64,000 bases of DNA from Rhizobium leguminosarum. Lineage in GTDB: Bacteria > Pseudomonadota > Alphaproteobacteria > Rhizobiales > Rhizobiaceae. This document shows positions 18,677 through 28,260 of this stretch, in pieces. The stretch is from NCBI RefSeq assembly GCF_001652265.1, contig NZ_LWBS01000283.1, forward strand, positions 6,369-70,368. The letters are read 5' to 3'. The notes under the pieces were generated by a model. The model worked only from the letters and a program-made list of their open reading frames with translations. It searched no databases and was not told where the DNA came from. Numbering within the stretch: position 1 is the first letter of the stretch; the number at the start of each line of letters is the position of its first letter. Both the position numbers and the translations under genes were made by a program.

Positions 18677-19180
18677 TTATTTCGGCTTGCGCAGATCGAG
18701 AGATCCAGTCGGAATAGGAACCACACTGGCAAGTCTTTGGCCTACCACCGTACCGATTGTGGCAACCCCGGACGTATTCCTGGATGCCGGCTCGATCTGG
18801 CGAAGAAACAGTCCGGTATCATCTGCAAGAGATCCGATGGTAATCATCGGCTCATCGTCGACGAAAAGTATCAATCCAATGCCAGATCCAACCTTATCCT
18901 CCACCCTGCATGGCAGGGCTCGCAGTACGGTCTCCGCGTTTGTCGAAAACAGGGATTTCACAAGCCCGCCAAGTGCTTCGACCTTATTGACGAACGGCCG
19001 CACGACAAGCGTGACCGCTTCTTCTTCAGATAGAGTGAGTTCGACGGAAAACTGAGCCGGCGCAGAACCGGTTGGCAGGCAAGCACTATAGAGCTGAAAA
19101 ATCACGGTGCGGGCGAAATTCAAGCGTGTATCATGGGATTCGGCTTCGACGATTGATTGAAGAAAGCGTGAAGAGTTCAC
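18677..19180 (-). CDS. Hypothetical protein, 167 residues
   Basis: Not recognised. The frame reads MNSSRFLQSIVEAESHDTRL and is soluble, with a central hydrophobic strand (GIGLILFVDDEPMITIGSLADD). A GTG start is supported by AGGGA 9 nt upstream. It converges on the quinone oxidoreductase gene with a 14-nt gap. The lower G+C of the following ~500 bases suggests a boundary region. Confidence 0.55.
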   Translation of the reverse strand: MNSSRFLQSIVEAESHDTRLNFARTVIFQLYSACLPTGSAPAQFSVELTLSEEEAVTLVVRPFVNKVEALGGLVKSLFSTNAETVLRALPCRVEDKVGSGIGLILFVDDEPMITIGSLADDTGLFLRQIEPASRNTSGVATIGTVVGQRLASVVPIPTGSLDLRKPK

Positions 19181-19564
19181 TGCCGCAATCCCTATTTCGA
19201 ATCGGGTAGCCCGATGATGATTTACGATATCGCATCTGGGAGCGAGCCGTCCGCATTATTCATATTACCAACTGCTGACCTTCGAAAAATCTCCGTTTTG
19301 TCCCATACCGCGAATATTTGGCGAAGCTGCAGGCCCAGTTTAGATCGCAAAATATGGAAGCATTTAGGTCAATACTCCGTTGAGATCGCTATCACTTGTT
19401 CGTTCGCGCGACCATCCCGGTTCGCGGGCGCGCTTCCGATCGTCGTGTCACGCATGTTTCGTCTTGAAATCGGTTTCCGCCTTCGAGCGATATGCCACAT
19501 GTTGTTGGCAGCCATCAAATCGAATGGCAGCACCCGGTGCCGTACCCGATCCGCGCGCAAGACG

Positions 19565-19672
19565 ACTAAAGCGCGTCGCGATCTTTCAGATTCGCTCCTC
19601 GCGCTTTAGGTCTTTGTTTTTACGCATGCCGTTGTCGCAAAACCGCTGCACACTTTTGCGCGACATGCTTTA
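19565..19672. repeat. Rhizobial dispersed repeat (AAAGCG...CGACATGC type)
   Basis: The unit runs from AAAGCGCGTCGCGATCTTT through TTTACGCATGCCGTTGTCGC to CACTTTTGCGCGACATGC. A related unit with GCATGCCGTCGTCCCAAAACC and TTTTGAGCGACATGC is at 41.75 kb. The ~380 bases before it, after the 167-residue gene, hold no supported gene and are A+T-rich. Confidence 0.7.
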
Positions 19673-19702
19673 ATGCTGGACGGCGGAATGGCTTCGGTGG
19701 AC

Positions 19703-20884
19703 CTATTGAAGCTTGAGGGCGGCGTCGCGCAGAGCCTGCCAAGCAGGGCTCCCATCGTTATGGATGTCGAATTTGTCGTAGTCGTCCTGGGGATAGAGGC
19801 CCGAGTCCTGCGTGCTGACGAGCCGCCAGACCACCCAGCCTCCGCAATCCGAGGTGGCGATCGTATTCAGCCAGGTTCCATAGGCGTTTGCCTGATCGGC
19901 ATCGGATCGCGGAATTCCAAATTCCTCCAGGATCACCGGTTTTCCGATGCTTCGCCCGATCGCGCAGTATTCGCGAATGCGGGCATCGAAATCGGAATGG
20001 CTCATTTTGGCGTAGGATGGGTAGCCATGCCACGTGCCGAAATCGACGCTCGGAATATTCATATCCGCCAGCTTCTGATCTATGTTCCCATGGCCCGTCG
20101 TGACGAGCTGCTTCGGCGCCAGGGATTTGACATAGGCTGACATTTCCGACACCCACTCATAAAGGAGCGGTTTGGGATGGATGTCAGGTTCGTTGGCCAG
20201 ATCCCAGGCAAATATGGTGGGGTCATCGGAATAGCGGACACCGGTAATCGTGTTGACGCGCGACAGAACATGCCGAACCCATTCCTTGTAATCGCGTCGG
20301 GTTCGCGGATCAGCGGCAAAAAAGGTGTATTTGTCCGAACTCCCGTACCAGGCGTTCATCTGCTGGGCACCGCCCGTGTAGGCCCAGAAATCGACGAATG
20401 CGAGGATCAGCTTAAGCTTGCGCTTCGCCGCTTCCGCGATGAGGTAATCGACCTTTTGCAGGCCGTCAGGTCCGTCGTTGGGAACCATCTTGTTGGTTAT
20501 CGGATCCCAACTCATCATATAGATGCCCTTGGTTCCCAGATTGCTGGAATCGGCCGTGCTTTTTGAATTCCAGATCGTCGGCACCTGGCCGTCCAGCGAC
20601 CCTATAACCGGTTGCAGGAAGGTGCGCACCACATTGGCACCCATTGCCGTGGCATCGTCCAATACGCGGGTGACTTCCCCTGACGAGCCAAATGTCAGAT
20701 AATGGTTGTTTACACCGGCCACGCGAAATGGCTTGCCGTCCAGCACGAAGCCCCCCTCTTTCGTCGTGACGAAAGATTGCTGCGCAGATGACTGCGCGTC
20801 CGTAGATCCGACTTGAGCAGACGAAAAAAGCGCCAGCGCCGCAGCGCTGACAGCGAAATTCCGGAAACGGTGAATAAGCCTCAT
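19703..20884 (-). CDS. Secreted glycoside hydrolase family 5 (mannanase/cellulase-like)
   Basis: 393 residues with a signal peptide (basic start, then FAVSAAALALFSSAQVG). The body is a (beta/alpha)8 barrel: DGKPFRVAGVNNHYLTF near the start, the acid/base Glu232 in WDLANEPD and the nucleophile Glu321 in VILEEFG. WHGYPSYA and GGWVVWRL complete the active site. The sequence is closest in style to GH5 endo-beta-mannanases. AAGGGAG lies 9 nt before the ATG. It is the last gene of the polysaccharide block and may trim or degrade the polymer in the periplasm or outside. The exact linkage cut is unknown. Confidence 0.85.
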   Translation of the reverse strand: MRLIHRFRNFAVSAAALALFSSAQVGSTDAQSSAQQSFVTTKEGGFVLDGKPFRVAGVNNHYLTFGSSGEVTRVLDDATAMGANVVRTFLQPVIGSLDGQVPTIWNSKSTADSSNLGTKGIYMMSWDPITNKMVPNDGPDGLQKVDYLIAEAAKRKLKLILAFVDFWAYTGGAQQMNAWYGSSDKYTFFAADPRTRRDYKEWVRHVLSRVNTITGVRYSDDPTIFAWDLANEPDIHPKPLLYEWVSEMSAYVKSLAPKQLVTTGHGNIDQKLADMNIPSVDFGTWHGYPSYAKMSHSDFDARIREYCAIGRSIGKPVILEEFGIPRSDADQANAYGTWLNTIATSDCGGWVVWRLVSTQDSGLYPQDDYDKFDIHNDGSPAWQALRDAALKLQ

Positions 20885-20900
20885 GCGAAGAAACTCCCTT

Positions 20901-22280
20901 TCAAGCCCGTGACGCAATTCCGATTTGGTCTGTCTTCTCGAGGGAATTGCCGTAGGTCGAGACACCGCCAGCCGCTGATGGCGCGGTGGTGGACGGCGTC
21001 GCAGTGCGCCGTGCGGCCCAATATAATGCCGGGCACAGAAGCAGGCCTTCCAGCGAAACAGCAAAGACCCAGAAGTTGGCTGTGCCTGCGATCCCGAATT
21101 GCGCACCGCCGGCGGCGGCCACGATCTCCAGCACCGCACCGCCGATCAGAACGAGCGTGGCAAAGCCCAGGCGCCGTCGGACACGTTGAACCGCCAGATA
21201 ATGATACTTCGACGCCATTCCGAAAGCGGCAACGCCCAGAAACTGAAGGCCATTTCCTGCGATCACAGCATAGGCCGGATTGAATATCCAGAGCATGAAG
21301 CGCGACAGGAAGAGGAACGCCAAGGCGGTCGCCGCGCAGACCAGCATCGACAAGCCGAGCGACAGGCGCAGGCGCGCGGGAAATAGCTCCGGCTCCCGCA
21401 CAGCGATGGCAAACAACACCGAGGCGAGTGACGCAGGGACGAGAAGCGCGACGTTCAGCACCGTCCAGGCGGCATAGAAGGCGGCGTTGATCTCAGCGGA
21501 CAGCATCACCGTGACGACGAATGGCAGCAGCAGCGCCGGCGCCTGAACAGCCATGCTGAGCGCGTGATGGCCGAAAACCTGTCCGAGCATCGGGCGGAAG
21601 GCTCGAATCTCCGGCCGGTGGAAAACGCGCCTGCCGGCATAAACAAGAAGCCCGGCCACGACGACCAGCGAGACAAGCTGCCCGGCAAACCAGGTGGTGA
21701 AGATCGCCAGTTCGCTGGTCGCCCGGCCAAGTGTCAGGCCGAGAGCAATCAGTAGAAGAAGCTTGCTGGCGGCGAAGACGACATTCCGGGCCAGTTGAAG
21801 GCCGCTGCGCAAGAGGCCGACCAAGGCTTGGTCGAGCACGAGGGTCACGGCCGTCAGAGCGCAACCAGCGACGAAAAAGAGATCGGTCGCGGAGGAACCG
21901 ACGATCGAGCCAAGCTGCGTCGATGTAAAGGCTGCGATAGCAAGATAGATCAGCCCCACCACGATGGAGGCGCCGAACGAGGCCAGGAGGGCGCCCGTCA
22001 GAAAGGGGCCTGCTCTTTGCTGACGGCCCATCTCGCCCATCAGGAAGGGCCCGAGACCGACTTCACCAAGATTCGCGAGGAGATTCATCAACGATATGGC
22101 GGCGGCGGCGAGCCCAACAGCTTCGGCCGAGAAGGTACGCGCTGCGAACCACCAGTAGACGAAGCCGAGAATGGCCGTCATCAACGTTCCAAGCCCCAGC
22201 ATGCCTGCATTGAGGAGCAAAACCGCCTGGTGCATCAGGAGGCTGCGGACGTTAGCAATGGCGGCGCTGACGGTCATCAT
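20901..22280 (-). CDS. Wzx-type polysaccharide flippase (MOP superfamily)
   Basis: 459 residues with about twelve to fourteen hydrophobic helices; the start ALLLNAGMLGLGTLMTAILGFVYWWFAARTFSAEAVGLAAAAISLMNLLA is typical of O-antigen/exopolysaccharide flippases. It should move the lipid-linked repeat unit across the inner membrane. A short ribosome site (GGTGG) lies before ATGATG. The gene is 2 nt from the upstream glycosyltransferase and 16 nt from the GH5 gene, so it belongs to one transcript. Confidence 0.82.
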   Translation of the reverse strand: MMTVSAAIANVRSLLMHQAVLLLNAGMLGLGTLMTAILGFVYWWFAARTFSAEAVGLAAAAISLMNLLANLGEVGLGPFLMGEMGRQQRAGPFLTGALLASFGASIVVGLIYLAIAAFTSTQLGSIVGSSATDLFFVAGCALTAVTLVLDQALVGLLRSGLQLARNVVFAASKLLLLIALGLTLGRATSELAIFTTWFAGQLVSLVVVAGLLVYAGRRVFHRPEIRAFRPMLGQVFGHHALSMAVQAPALLLPFVVTVMLSAEINAAFYAAWTVLNVALLVPASLASVLFAIAVREPELFPARLRLSLGLSMLVCAATALAFLFLSRFMLWIFNPAYAVIAGNGLQFLGVAAFGMASKYHYLAVQRVRRRLGFATLVLIGGAVLEIVAAAGGAQFGIAGTANFWVFAVSLEGLLLCPALYWAARRTATPSTTAPSAAGGVSTYGNSLEKTDQIGIASRA

Positions 22281-22282
22281 GC

Positions 22283-23284
22283 CTATTCCACCCGTTCGAG
22301 CGCGCGAGCAGGAACGGAGGTGAACCGTCGCGTAAGGGCCGCGCGGGTCCTGCCGAGAGCGAATCCGGCCGCGGTGGCCCCTAGGCCGGCGGCCAGGGCG
22401 ACGGCGCGAAGAAGGCCGCTCGGCTGGCCGAGCAGCAGATCAGCGAATCCCCGCATGACCCCTTGGGGCAAGGTCCTCGTCATATAGGTCTTTTCCGACG
22501 CCAGCGCCTCGCCGGAGCCTGCCATCAACGATAGGCTGGCCTTTGAAAGCCCTTCGGCCCAGCATCGGTGAAGGAAATATTTCCACGTCGCGCGATCGGC
22601 GGGTATGGCGTGATCGCTGCCGCTGGACGGCTCGAAGACGAAACGGCCATGCGGCAAGGCCTTGGTTGCACGGATGCAGAGTTCGGTTTCCTCGCATCCG
22701 AGCGGCAAAGCCTTGGCCGTTCGGCCCAAGCCGGAATCGAAGCCGCCCGTATAATCGAAGACGTATCGGCGGATGCACATCGACGCGCCGATGAGGTTGC
22801 GCACCGGCCCCGGATGCAGGCCGCGATAGGTGCAGCCGAGGGTCCACAGGAATTCGTCGGGAAACCAGGACGGACGGTCTGTTTCCCACAACGGGCGGAT
22901 AGCGGAGACGGCGCCCAGAACCGAGGGATCCTCGAGTTGCCGCACCAAGGTCGCCAGCAAATTTCGATCCGACACGGCGTCGTCGTCGAGAAACAGGATG
23001 ACCTCGCCGAGGCTGACAGAAATCCCGGTGTTGCGGGCACCGGAGAGGCCGGGCGGATGAATGTTCTCGACGATCCTGACCGGAGTTTCGAAGCGTTTGG
23101 CGCGCAGACGCAGCGCCAGTGCCGGATTGTGATCGACGATGACGAGGATCTCGTCCGCGGCCGGGACCTGGCGCGCTGCCGCCTCGATTGCTTTGTTGAG
23201 AATGTGCCAGCGCTTGTCGGAATAACAGCAGATGACGATTGCCGTCGTGAGCTTGCCGGGCACGGGGTGCTGGAAATTATCCAT
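22283..23284 (-). CDS. Glycosyltransferase family 2
   Basis: 333 residues. TAIVICCYSDKRWHILNKAIEAA, the strand EILVIVDHN and the metal-binding FLDDDAV motif with LSGARNTGI are diagnostic of GT-A family 2 enzymes. A hydrophobic C-terminal segment (LLRAVALAAGLGATAAGFALG) may anchor it to the membrane. Adds one sugar to the growing repeat unit; donor and acceptor cannot be told. Start with GGAG at 7 nt, overlapping the end of the upstream gene by 8 nt. Confidence 0.9.
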   Translation of the reverse strand: MDNFQHPVPGKLTTAIVICCYSDKRWHILNKAIEAAARQVPAADEILVIVDHNPALALRLRAKRFETPVRIVENIHPPGLSGARNTGISVSLGEVILFLDDDAVSDRNLLATLVRQLEDPSVLGAVSAIRPLWETDRPSWFPDEFLWTLGCTYRGLHPGPVRNLIGASMCIRRYVFDYTGGFDSGLGRTAKALPLGCEETELCIRATKALPHGRFVFEPSSGSDHAIPADRATWKYFLHRCWAEGLSKASLSLMAGSGEALASEKTYMTRTLPQGVMRGFADLLLGQPSGLLRAVALAAGLGATAAGFALGRTRAALTRRFTSVPARALERVE

Positions 23285-24107
23285 TTTTCGTCTCCGGATT
23301 AGCGAACTGAAGGGTCATTCCGGTCGGTGCCGGGGACTGGAGCGTATCGATGGTCATCCAGACCTTGCGGTAGATCGTTCCCCTGTCGCCGGCCTTGTAG
23401 AGCCAGGCTTCCAGCCGTGCGGGGGCGCGCGTTTTTGTTGGTACGGAGAATTCGAAGGTTTGGCTGGAGGAAGGCGCCAGTTCGAAGGTTGGCATCTTGC
23501 CAATCAAGTTTCCGCCCAGAACAAGGTCAAGACTGTAAAGCGTCCTGGCGTCTTCCGAATTGCGCACGCCGACCGTTACCACATTGTTCGTCCAGTTCCA
23601 TTTCGGCACCATCCAAAGCTCGGTGAAATGAAACGGCTTGCGTTCAAGCGCGACCGGGCGCGCCACGAGGACGGAACTCGTCGCCAAGATCATGGAAATT
23701 GCGAAGATTAAAAAACGGCGGCCGGGCCAAGCCCAGGGAATGGCTGGAACCGGCCTTGCGAGCGGCAAAACGACATTCAGCCACCGAACGGCGATCGTCG
23801 TCAGGCCGAGCGCGTAGACCCAGCCTCGCGCATCGAGATGCCCGGCGACATGCAGCAGAAGCCCACAAAGAATGCAGGCCGCGAAGCTCAGGAACACCGA
23901 GAGCGTTCCCCTTGTGACCGTATCGCCCTCTATGCGCAGGGTATCCACCAGCATGCGGCCCGGGAGATACAGTATCAGCGGCGCGCAGAGCGCCAGGCGG
24001 ACCGCCTTCTCCCAGGTCGAAAAGGTTCCGGGCAGCCAGGTTACGGCCAAGACAGCGGCAAGAACCCACAGCGGAAGGATTCCCAGAAACACACGGCGGG
24101 CCATCAT
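23277..24107 (-). CDS. Membrane protein of the polysaccharide locus, unknown
   Basis: About 276 residues. The N-terminal half has five hydrophobic helices, and the C-terminal half (from VALERKPFHFTELWMVPKW) is a beta-rich extracytoplasmic domain. The layout resembles DUF1616-type proteins of polysaccharide loci, but no specific match is claimed. ATG chosen with AGGAG 10 nt upstream; it overlaps the stop of the preceding gene as ATGATGA. Context suggests a part in polymerisation, export or modification. Confidence 0.65.
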   Translation of the reverse strand: MMARRVFLGILPLWVLAAVLAVTWLPGTFSTWEKAVRLALCAPLILYLPGRMLVDTLRIEGDTVTRGTLSVFLSFAACILCGLLLHVAGHLDARGWVYALGLTTIAVRWLNVVLPLARPVPAIPWAWPGRRFLIFAISMILATSSVLVARPVALERKPFHFTELWMVPKWNWTNNVVTVGVRNSEDARTLYSLDLVLGGNLIGKMPTFELAPSSSQTFEFSVPTKTRAPARLEAWLYKAGDRGTIYRKVWMTIDTLQSPAPTGMTLQFANPETKNG

Positions 24108-24991
24108 CGGGGGCGAGCTCCTGCATCCGCCCATGCCGTCGCGCCGACGATCTGAGCGGCGCCCGGGTTCACCTTCATGAGCTTCTGCCGGATCACGTTT
24201 GGGTCGAAGGATTTCTGGACGAGATGAACGATCTTGCTGTCCAGCCGGCTCAGCGTGAGGCCGAGGCGGCTATGGATCTGCGTCAGATAGGCCCCGCGCG
24301 CATCGCGCATCGTCGGCGACCGGTGCATCACATCGAGCAGAAAGACGGAATAGAGCGTCCATTCCCCGAACCGTGTCTGGTCTTTTGACGCGCTGAGACC
24401 CTTGAGCAGCTCGACGTAGGGTTTCGAGCCGTATTTCGACGCGATGTAGTCATTCAGCGCGATGAGCCATTCGCGCTTGAAGCAGAAGAAATCGTTGATG
24501 AAATCGACGTAGCGAAAAGACCGGGCCGGCTCGACGCCGAGGATCTTTGCAACATTGCGCAACCGTTTCTTCTCGAAACGGTAGTGCAGATCGGGAAGCC
24601 TGTGGCTGGAATAATAGAGAACTGGTTCGCGCCGGTCGATCAGATCGGTCGTCGCAATGGGCCGCAGCAGCAGTGTATCCGCACCGAGATTGCAGAAATG
24701 CTCGGTCCGGCAGAATTCGAAGGCACGCAGCTTGATGATCTGCTGCCGAAACCAGCCAGGAAGTTCCAGTTCGCTGGCCGAAAGCCAATCGTTGTCGCCG
24801 GTGACAGCGGCGCCAGGCACGAGACCCTTCGCGTCGAGGAAGGCTCTTAAAGCGGCCGGGTTGTCGGTGACCATGGTCAGGTTTCCCTTGTCGGGGAAAT
24901 GCTGCTGGTAGGAGCGAAGGGACGCTTCGAGTAGATATTCGATGTCCCGCGAATGGACGCACATGAAAGCGTCGATACGGCTATCGATCAT
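24104..24991 (-). CDS. DUF6492-type putative glycosyltransferase
   Basis: 295 residues, soluble. DAFMCVHSRDIEYLLEASLRSYQQHFP followed by LTMVTDNP, GWFRQQIIKLRAFEF and FCNLGADTLLLRP resembles the nucleotide-sugar fold of DUF6492 proteins; GADTLLL could take the place of a DxD motif. Overlaps the upstream gene by ATGA, so translation is coupled. A role in assembling the sugar chain is inferred from neighbours. Confidence 0.65.
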   Translation of the reverse strand: MIDSRIDAFMCVHSRDIEYLLEASLRSYQQHFPDKGNLTMVTDNPAALRAFLDAKGLVPGAAVTGDNDWLSASELELPGWFRQQIIKLRAFEFCRTEHFCNLGADTLLLRPIATTDLIDRREPVLYYSSHRLPDLHYRFEKKRLRNVAKILGVEPARSFRYVDFINDFFCFKREWLIALNDYIASKYGSKPYVELLKGLSASKDQTRFGEWTLYSVFLLDVMHRSPTMRDARGAYLTQIHSRLGLTLSRLDSKIVHLVQKSFDPNVIRQKLMKVNPGAAQIVGATAWADAGARPR

Positions 24992-27087
24992 TGCGAATCT
25001 CCGTCTGTTCGTCCCAAGGATTGCACCGGCTCTCCGGTCCGCTTACGAGGGACGGCGGGCTGCCGTGCTTTCCCGAGCCGCCCCACGTCGAAAATGACCA
25101 TGAAGCCGTTGTCGAAGGTGCGGTCGACATCGGGCTCGGAATTGAACTTGAGCAGCGACGACGCCTGGAGGGGGACCATGTGGTTTCGGTCTTGCGCGCC
25201 GCCGTCGAAATAGACGCCGACGCCGGGCAGGCCGGTGGTCATGCGCAGGTCGACCATGACGAAGCCGATGCCCTGGTCAATCAGCAGCTTACGTTCCATC
25301 GGGCCGAGATCGGCTGCGGTGATGGCCATGCTTGTATCTTGCCCACTCTCAAGCGTGGTCGAGACCTTTTGCCGGCCGTAGGTAGACAGGAGCAGGCGAT
25401 TGATCCGGTCGGTTGCGAAATTCTGGTCGCCGCCCAGCCATTCCCTGGTCCACCTTGCGGCGCTGATCCCCATCGGTTCTATCGACGAGGAGTCGGCTGA
25501 CACTTCATAGGCGGCCGGAACCAGGATACGTGGTCCCTCGGAGCTGATGACGCCAGCAATCAGCACCGTCGTTGCGGCGGCGGCAAGCGCCGTTGCGCGC
25601 AGCCAGCCACGCGACGTGCCGTGCCAGAACGCCGCGACGGCCACCGCGACGACAATCGCGACGCCGAGGAAAGATAGCGAGCCGATGCGGTTGCCGATCT
25701 CCCACCCACTGCGCGTCAGCCGGAAGATGATGCTGACGGGATAGGCCAGCGTCGCCAAAACGAGGATCTCGAGAAGGCTTGACTGCCATAGGCGCCATCT
25801 GGTCGGCGGCCAGAGGATGCTCGCATCCCGGTGCTGCCCATTGAAAACGAGCGAGCGGAGAAAGCCGGTGAGAAGGCCCAGGCAGATCAGCGCGACGCCT
25901 GCCATCGTCAGGTAACGTTGCCAAGCAGGCGCCAAGGCTCCCGTGTCCGACACGAAAAGCCTACGCGTCGCGGTCGAATTCGATACGAGTTGCGCTACCT
26001 CGTTTATGCCGCCTTCCAGTACGGGAAGGATGTAGCCGCCGGTGGGGTTCCCGACGATCTTCGACCAGGCGACCGGAGCAATCACGGCGATCGAGGCCAG
26101 CAGGATCGCCTGCCGCCTCTGCATGGCGGACGCGCCCTGCCGCAGGCATTCCATCACCGCCGTGCCGCACAAAAGGGCCGTGCAAAAATAGGAGGTGAGA
26201 TGATGAGTAACCGCGAGCGCCACGATCAGGACCATGGTGGCGACGACCGTCCGCCAGGCTGCCGTGTCGCTTCGCTCCATGCGTCGGCTTTCCGAAGCCA
26301 ACAGCACCGCCGCAAGCATGGGGATCGCCAGGCTTTCATAGGAGTAGTGGACATCGAACAGCAAAAACGTGGACGAGCCCATGTAGATCAGGCAGGCGAT
26401 GGAGGCGATCCGCGCCGAATTCGTGATCTTCTCGAAGAGCAGGAATAGCGTGAGCATCAGCACCATCCGCGCCGCCGCCAACACGATGAGGCCTGCCGCA
26501 AAGACGGACAGTCCGGACAGGTTGACCAAGGCGGACGTTATGAGCTCCAGCCCGGGATAGAGCGGGCTGACCGGCAGAAGGGGATTGGGCCGGAACAGTC
26601 GCCCCGCCTCTAGAATGTCGTTCACCGTCGCCCAGTGCAGGAATTCGTCATGGTCTATGAATGCGACGGGTGCGCGGATGACGCGTACCACGAAGAGCGC
26701 TGAAGTGACGATCACTATGAGCGCCAAGCGCTCCAGGCGGCTGGCTCCCGGATGGATGATCCGCGCCGCTGGCGGGAGAAAGATCGCGGCGATGGCGGTA
26801 TAGAACGTCGGAACCGCCCAGCCCTCCCCCAGCCGACTGGCATTTGCAGCAAGAGCGATCACGATAAGGGCGCAGCTGCACAGCAAGGCAAAGACCGGCG
26901 ACATCCCCAGCGACGAAGGATCGGCAATGCCGCCGACCGCGCTGTCCTGCCTGCGCAGGCCCAGAAATGCGGCGATCCATAGATCAACGCGTGGAATGGA
27001 AACCCTTCCTGGATAGCCGTGACGATAAGCTCCGTCCTGGTAGGCCTTCTGCTGGCCTGGAGAAGCCCGTCCCTTAACAACGGTCAT
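24988..27087 (-). CDS. Large multi-pass membrane protein, GT-C or Wzy-like
   Basis: 699 residues with about thirteen hydrophobic helices and a long C-terminal extracytoplasmic part (from SSEGPRILVPAAYEVSADSS to the end). FIDHDEFLHWATVNDILEAG after the third or fourth helix is like the acidic first periplasmic loop motif of GT-C glycosyltransferases (D/E-x-D/E), and SPLYPGLELITSALV follows. It may be the polymerase or a lipid-linked sugar transferase of this locus. The ATG overlaps the end of the upstream transferase by 14 nt. The ribosome site is weak (GGAG at 12 nt). Confidence 0.7.
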   Translation of the reverse strand: MTVVKGRASPGQQKAYQDGAYRHGYPGRVSIPRVDLWIAAFLGLRRQDSAVGGIADPSSLGMSPVFALLCSCALIVIALAANASRLGEGWAVPTFYTAIAAIFLPPAARIIHPGASRLERLALIVIVTSALFVVRVIRAPVAFIDHDEFLHWATVNDILEAGRLFRPNPLLPVSPLYPGLELITSALVNLSGLSVFAAGLIVLAAARMVLMLTLFLLFEKITNSARIASIACLIYMGSSTFLLFDVHYSYESLAIPMLAAVLLASESRRMERSDTAAWRTVVATMVLIVALAVTHHLTSYFCTALLCGTAVMECLRQGASAMQRRQAILLASIAVIAPVAWSKIVGNPTGGYILPVLEGGINEVAQLVSNSTATRRLFVSDTGALAPAWQRYLTMAGVALICLGLLTGFLRSLVFNGQHRDASILWPPTRWRLWQSSLLEILVLATLAYPVSIIFRLTRSGWEIGNRIGSLSFLGVAIVVAVAVAAFWHGTSRGWLRATALAAAATTVLIAGVISSEGPRILVPAAYEVSADSSSIEPMGISAARWTREWLGGDQNFATDRINRLLLSTYGRQKVSTTLESGQDTSMAITAADLGPMERKLLIDQGIGFVMVDLRMTTGLPGVGVYFDGGAQDRNHMVPLQASSLLKFNSEPDVDRTFDNGFMVIFDVGRLGKARQPAVPRKRTGEPVQSLGRTDGDSQ

Positions 27088-28234
27088 CGTGCTTCAAATC
27101 TCCAAGCAGTGCTGGACCGGTTCGCAGTTCAGGCTGCGGATGCGAAAATACGCGTCTGTACACCGTCAGCAGCCGGTCCGTGCAATCGTCCCAGTCCGGC
27201 AACCTCGTCTCAATTGAGATCGGCCCGGCGTCCATGGTGGCGAGCATTTCACGTGCGGTGAAGTCTGGCGAAGCGTTGAGCGGAATGGATCGCACGAGGC
27301 CCTCCTCAGCCAGCTCCCGAAAGCCTGACGTGTCGGTGGTCAGTACGGGAGCCTTGACCGAAAGCGCCTCCATAACCGCCACGGGATGAGCTTCATAATC
27401 GCTGAGGAGCACGACAAGAGCGGCCGAAGACAAAAGATCGGCCATTGCGGACCGGTCGGCCGGCGGAATTGCCCCGATCTCGACGCGGTTGCCGAGCCCG
27501 AGCTCGGCCACCTGCTGACGCAGCTTCGCCTCATAGGGGCCTTCTCCCAGGATCCGAAGGCGCATATCAGGGAATTTCGTTGCCAGCACATTAAACGCAG
27601 CAAGCGCCCGATGATGACCTTTATAGCGCTCCAGCCTGCCGAGCGAGACAATCAGCGGCTTGTCGTGAGGTGAAGGGGGTCGCCGCCCGGACTTTTCCGG
27701 CAGGCGCGCGCCGTTGGGGACAACAATGAACCGGTCTCTCGCGATTGCCATGTTCTGGCTGAATAGATCCGCTTCGAATCGCGACACGCCAATGAGTTGC
27801 GCTGCCCTGGCAGCCAGAGGCGCAAGCATTCTGTGTTGGAAGCGCCGGATCGAGGACCGAAATCGTGACGAATGGCCACCGCTGTGAAAGGTGACCACGA
27901 AAGGAAGCCCCTTGCGCAATGCGGCGGCCATTCCGAGCGGTGCCAGGAAAGTGTGGTAGCCCTGAACATGCATCAGGTCCCAATCACCTTCGGCGACCGC
28001 CCTGAAGACGCCGGGGGCGAAGCACCAATCCCGCCCACGGGGAAAGGTCTTCAGCCTGATAATCTGCACGCCGTCTCGGGTTTCCGCTGCCGGAAGAAGG
28101 CCGTCGGGATTGCCCGTCAATACCGTCACCGCATGCCCCTTGGCCACGAGCCGGGTTGCGACCTCGCTTACATGGGTTTCCGTCCCTCCGGCAAAAGGCA
28201 GGTATCTCGCGCTGAGCATTAAAATGCGCATCAT
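27074..28234 (-). CDS. Glycosyltransferase family 4 (GT-B)
   Basis: 386 residues. An N-terminal Rossmann domain (RYLPFAGGTETHVSEVATRLVAKGHAVTVLTG) and a C-terminal donor domain with VSLGRLERYKGH and the E-x7-E motif in DYEAHPVAVMEALSVKAPVLTTD. It uses a nucleotide sugar with retention of configuration. GAGG lies 4 nt before ATGATG; either ATG is possible. A 26-nt gap follows the upstream gene. Confidence 0.9.
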   Translation of the reverse strand: MMRILMLSARYLPFAGGTETHVSEVATRLVAKGHAVTVLTGNPDGLLPAAETRDGVQIIRLKTFPRGRDWCFAPGVFRAVAEGDWDLMHVQGYHTFLAPLGMAAALRKGLPFVVTFHSGGHSSRFRSSIRRFQHRMLAPLAARAAQLIGVSRFEADLFSQNMAIARDRFIVVPNGARLPEKSGRRPPSPHDKPLIVSLGRLERYKGHHRALAAFNVLATKFPDMRLRILGEGPYEAKLRQQVAELGLGNRVEIGAIPPADRSAMADLLSSAALVVLLSDYEAHPVAVMEALSVKAPVLTTDTSGFRELAEEGLVRSIPLNASPDFTAREMLATMDAGPISIETRLPDWDDCTDRLLTVYRRVFSHPQPELRTGPALLGDLKHDDRC

Positions 28235-28260
28235 GCGGCCTCGCCAATTACATCCAGACC

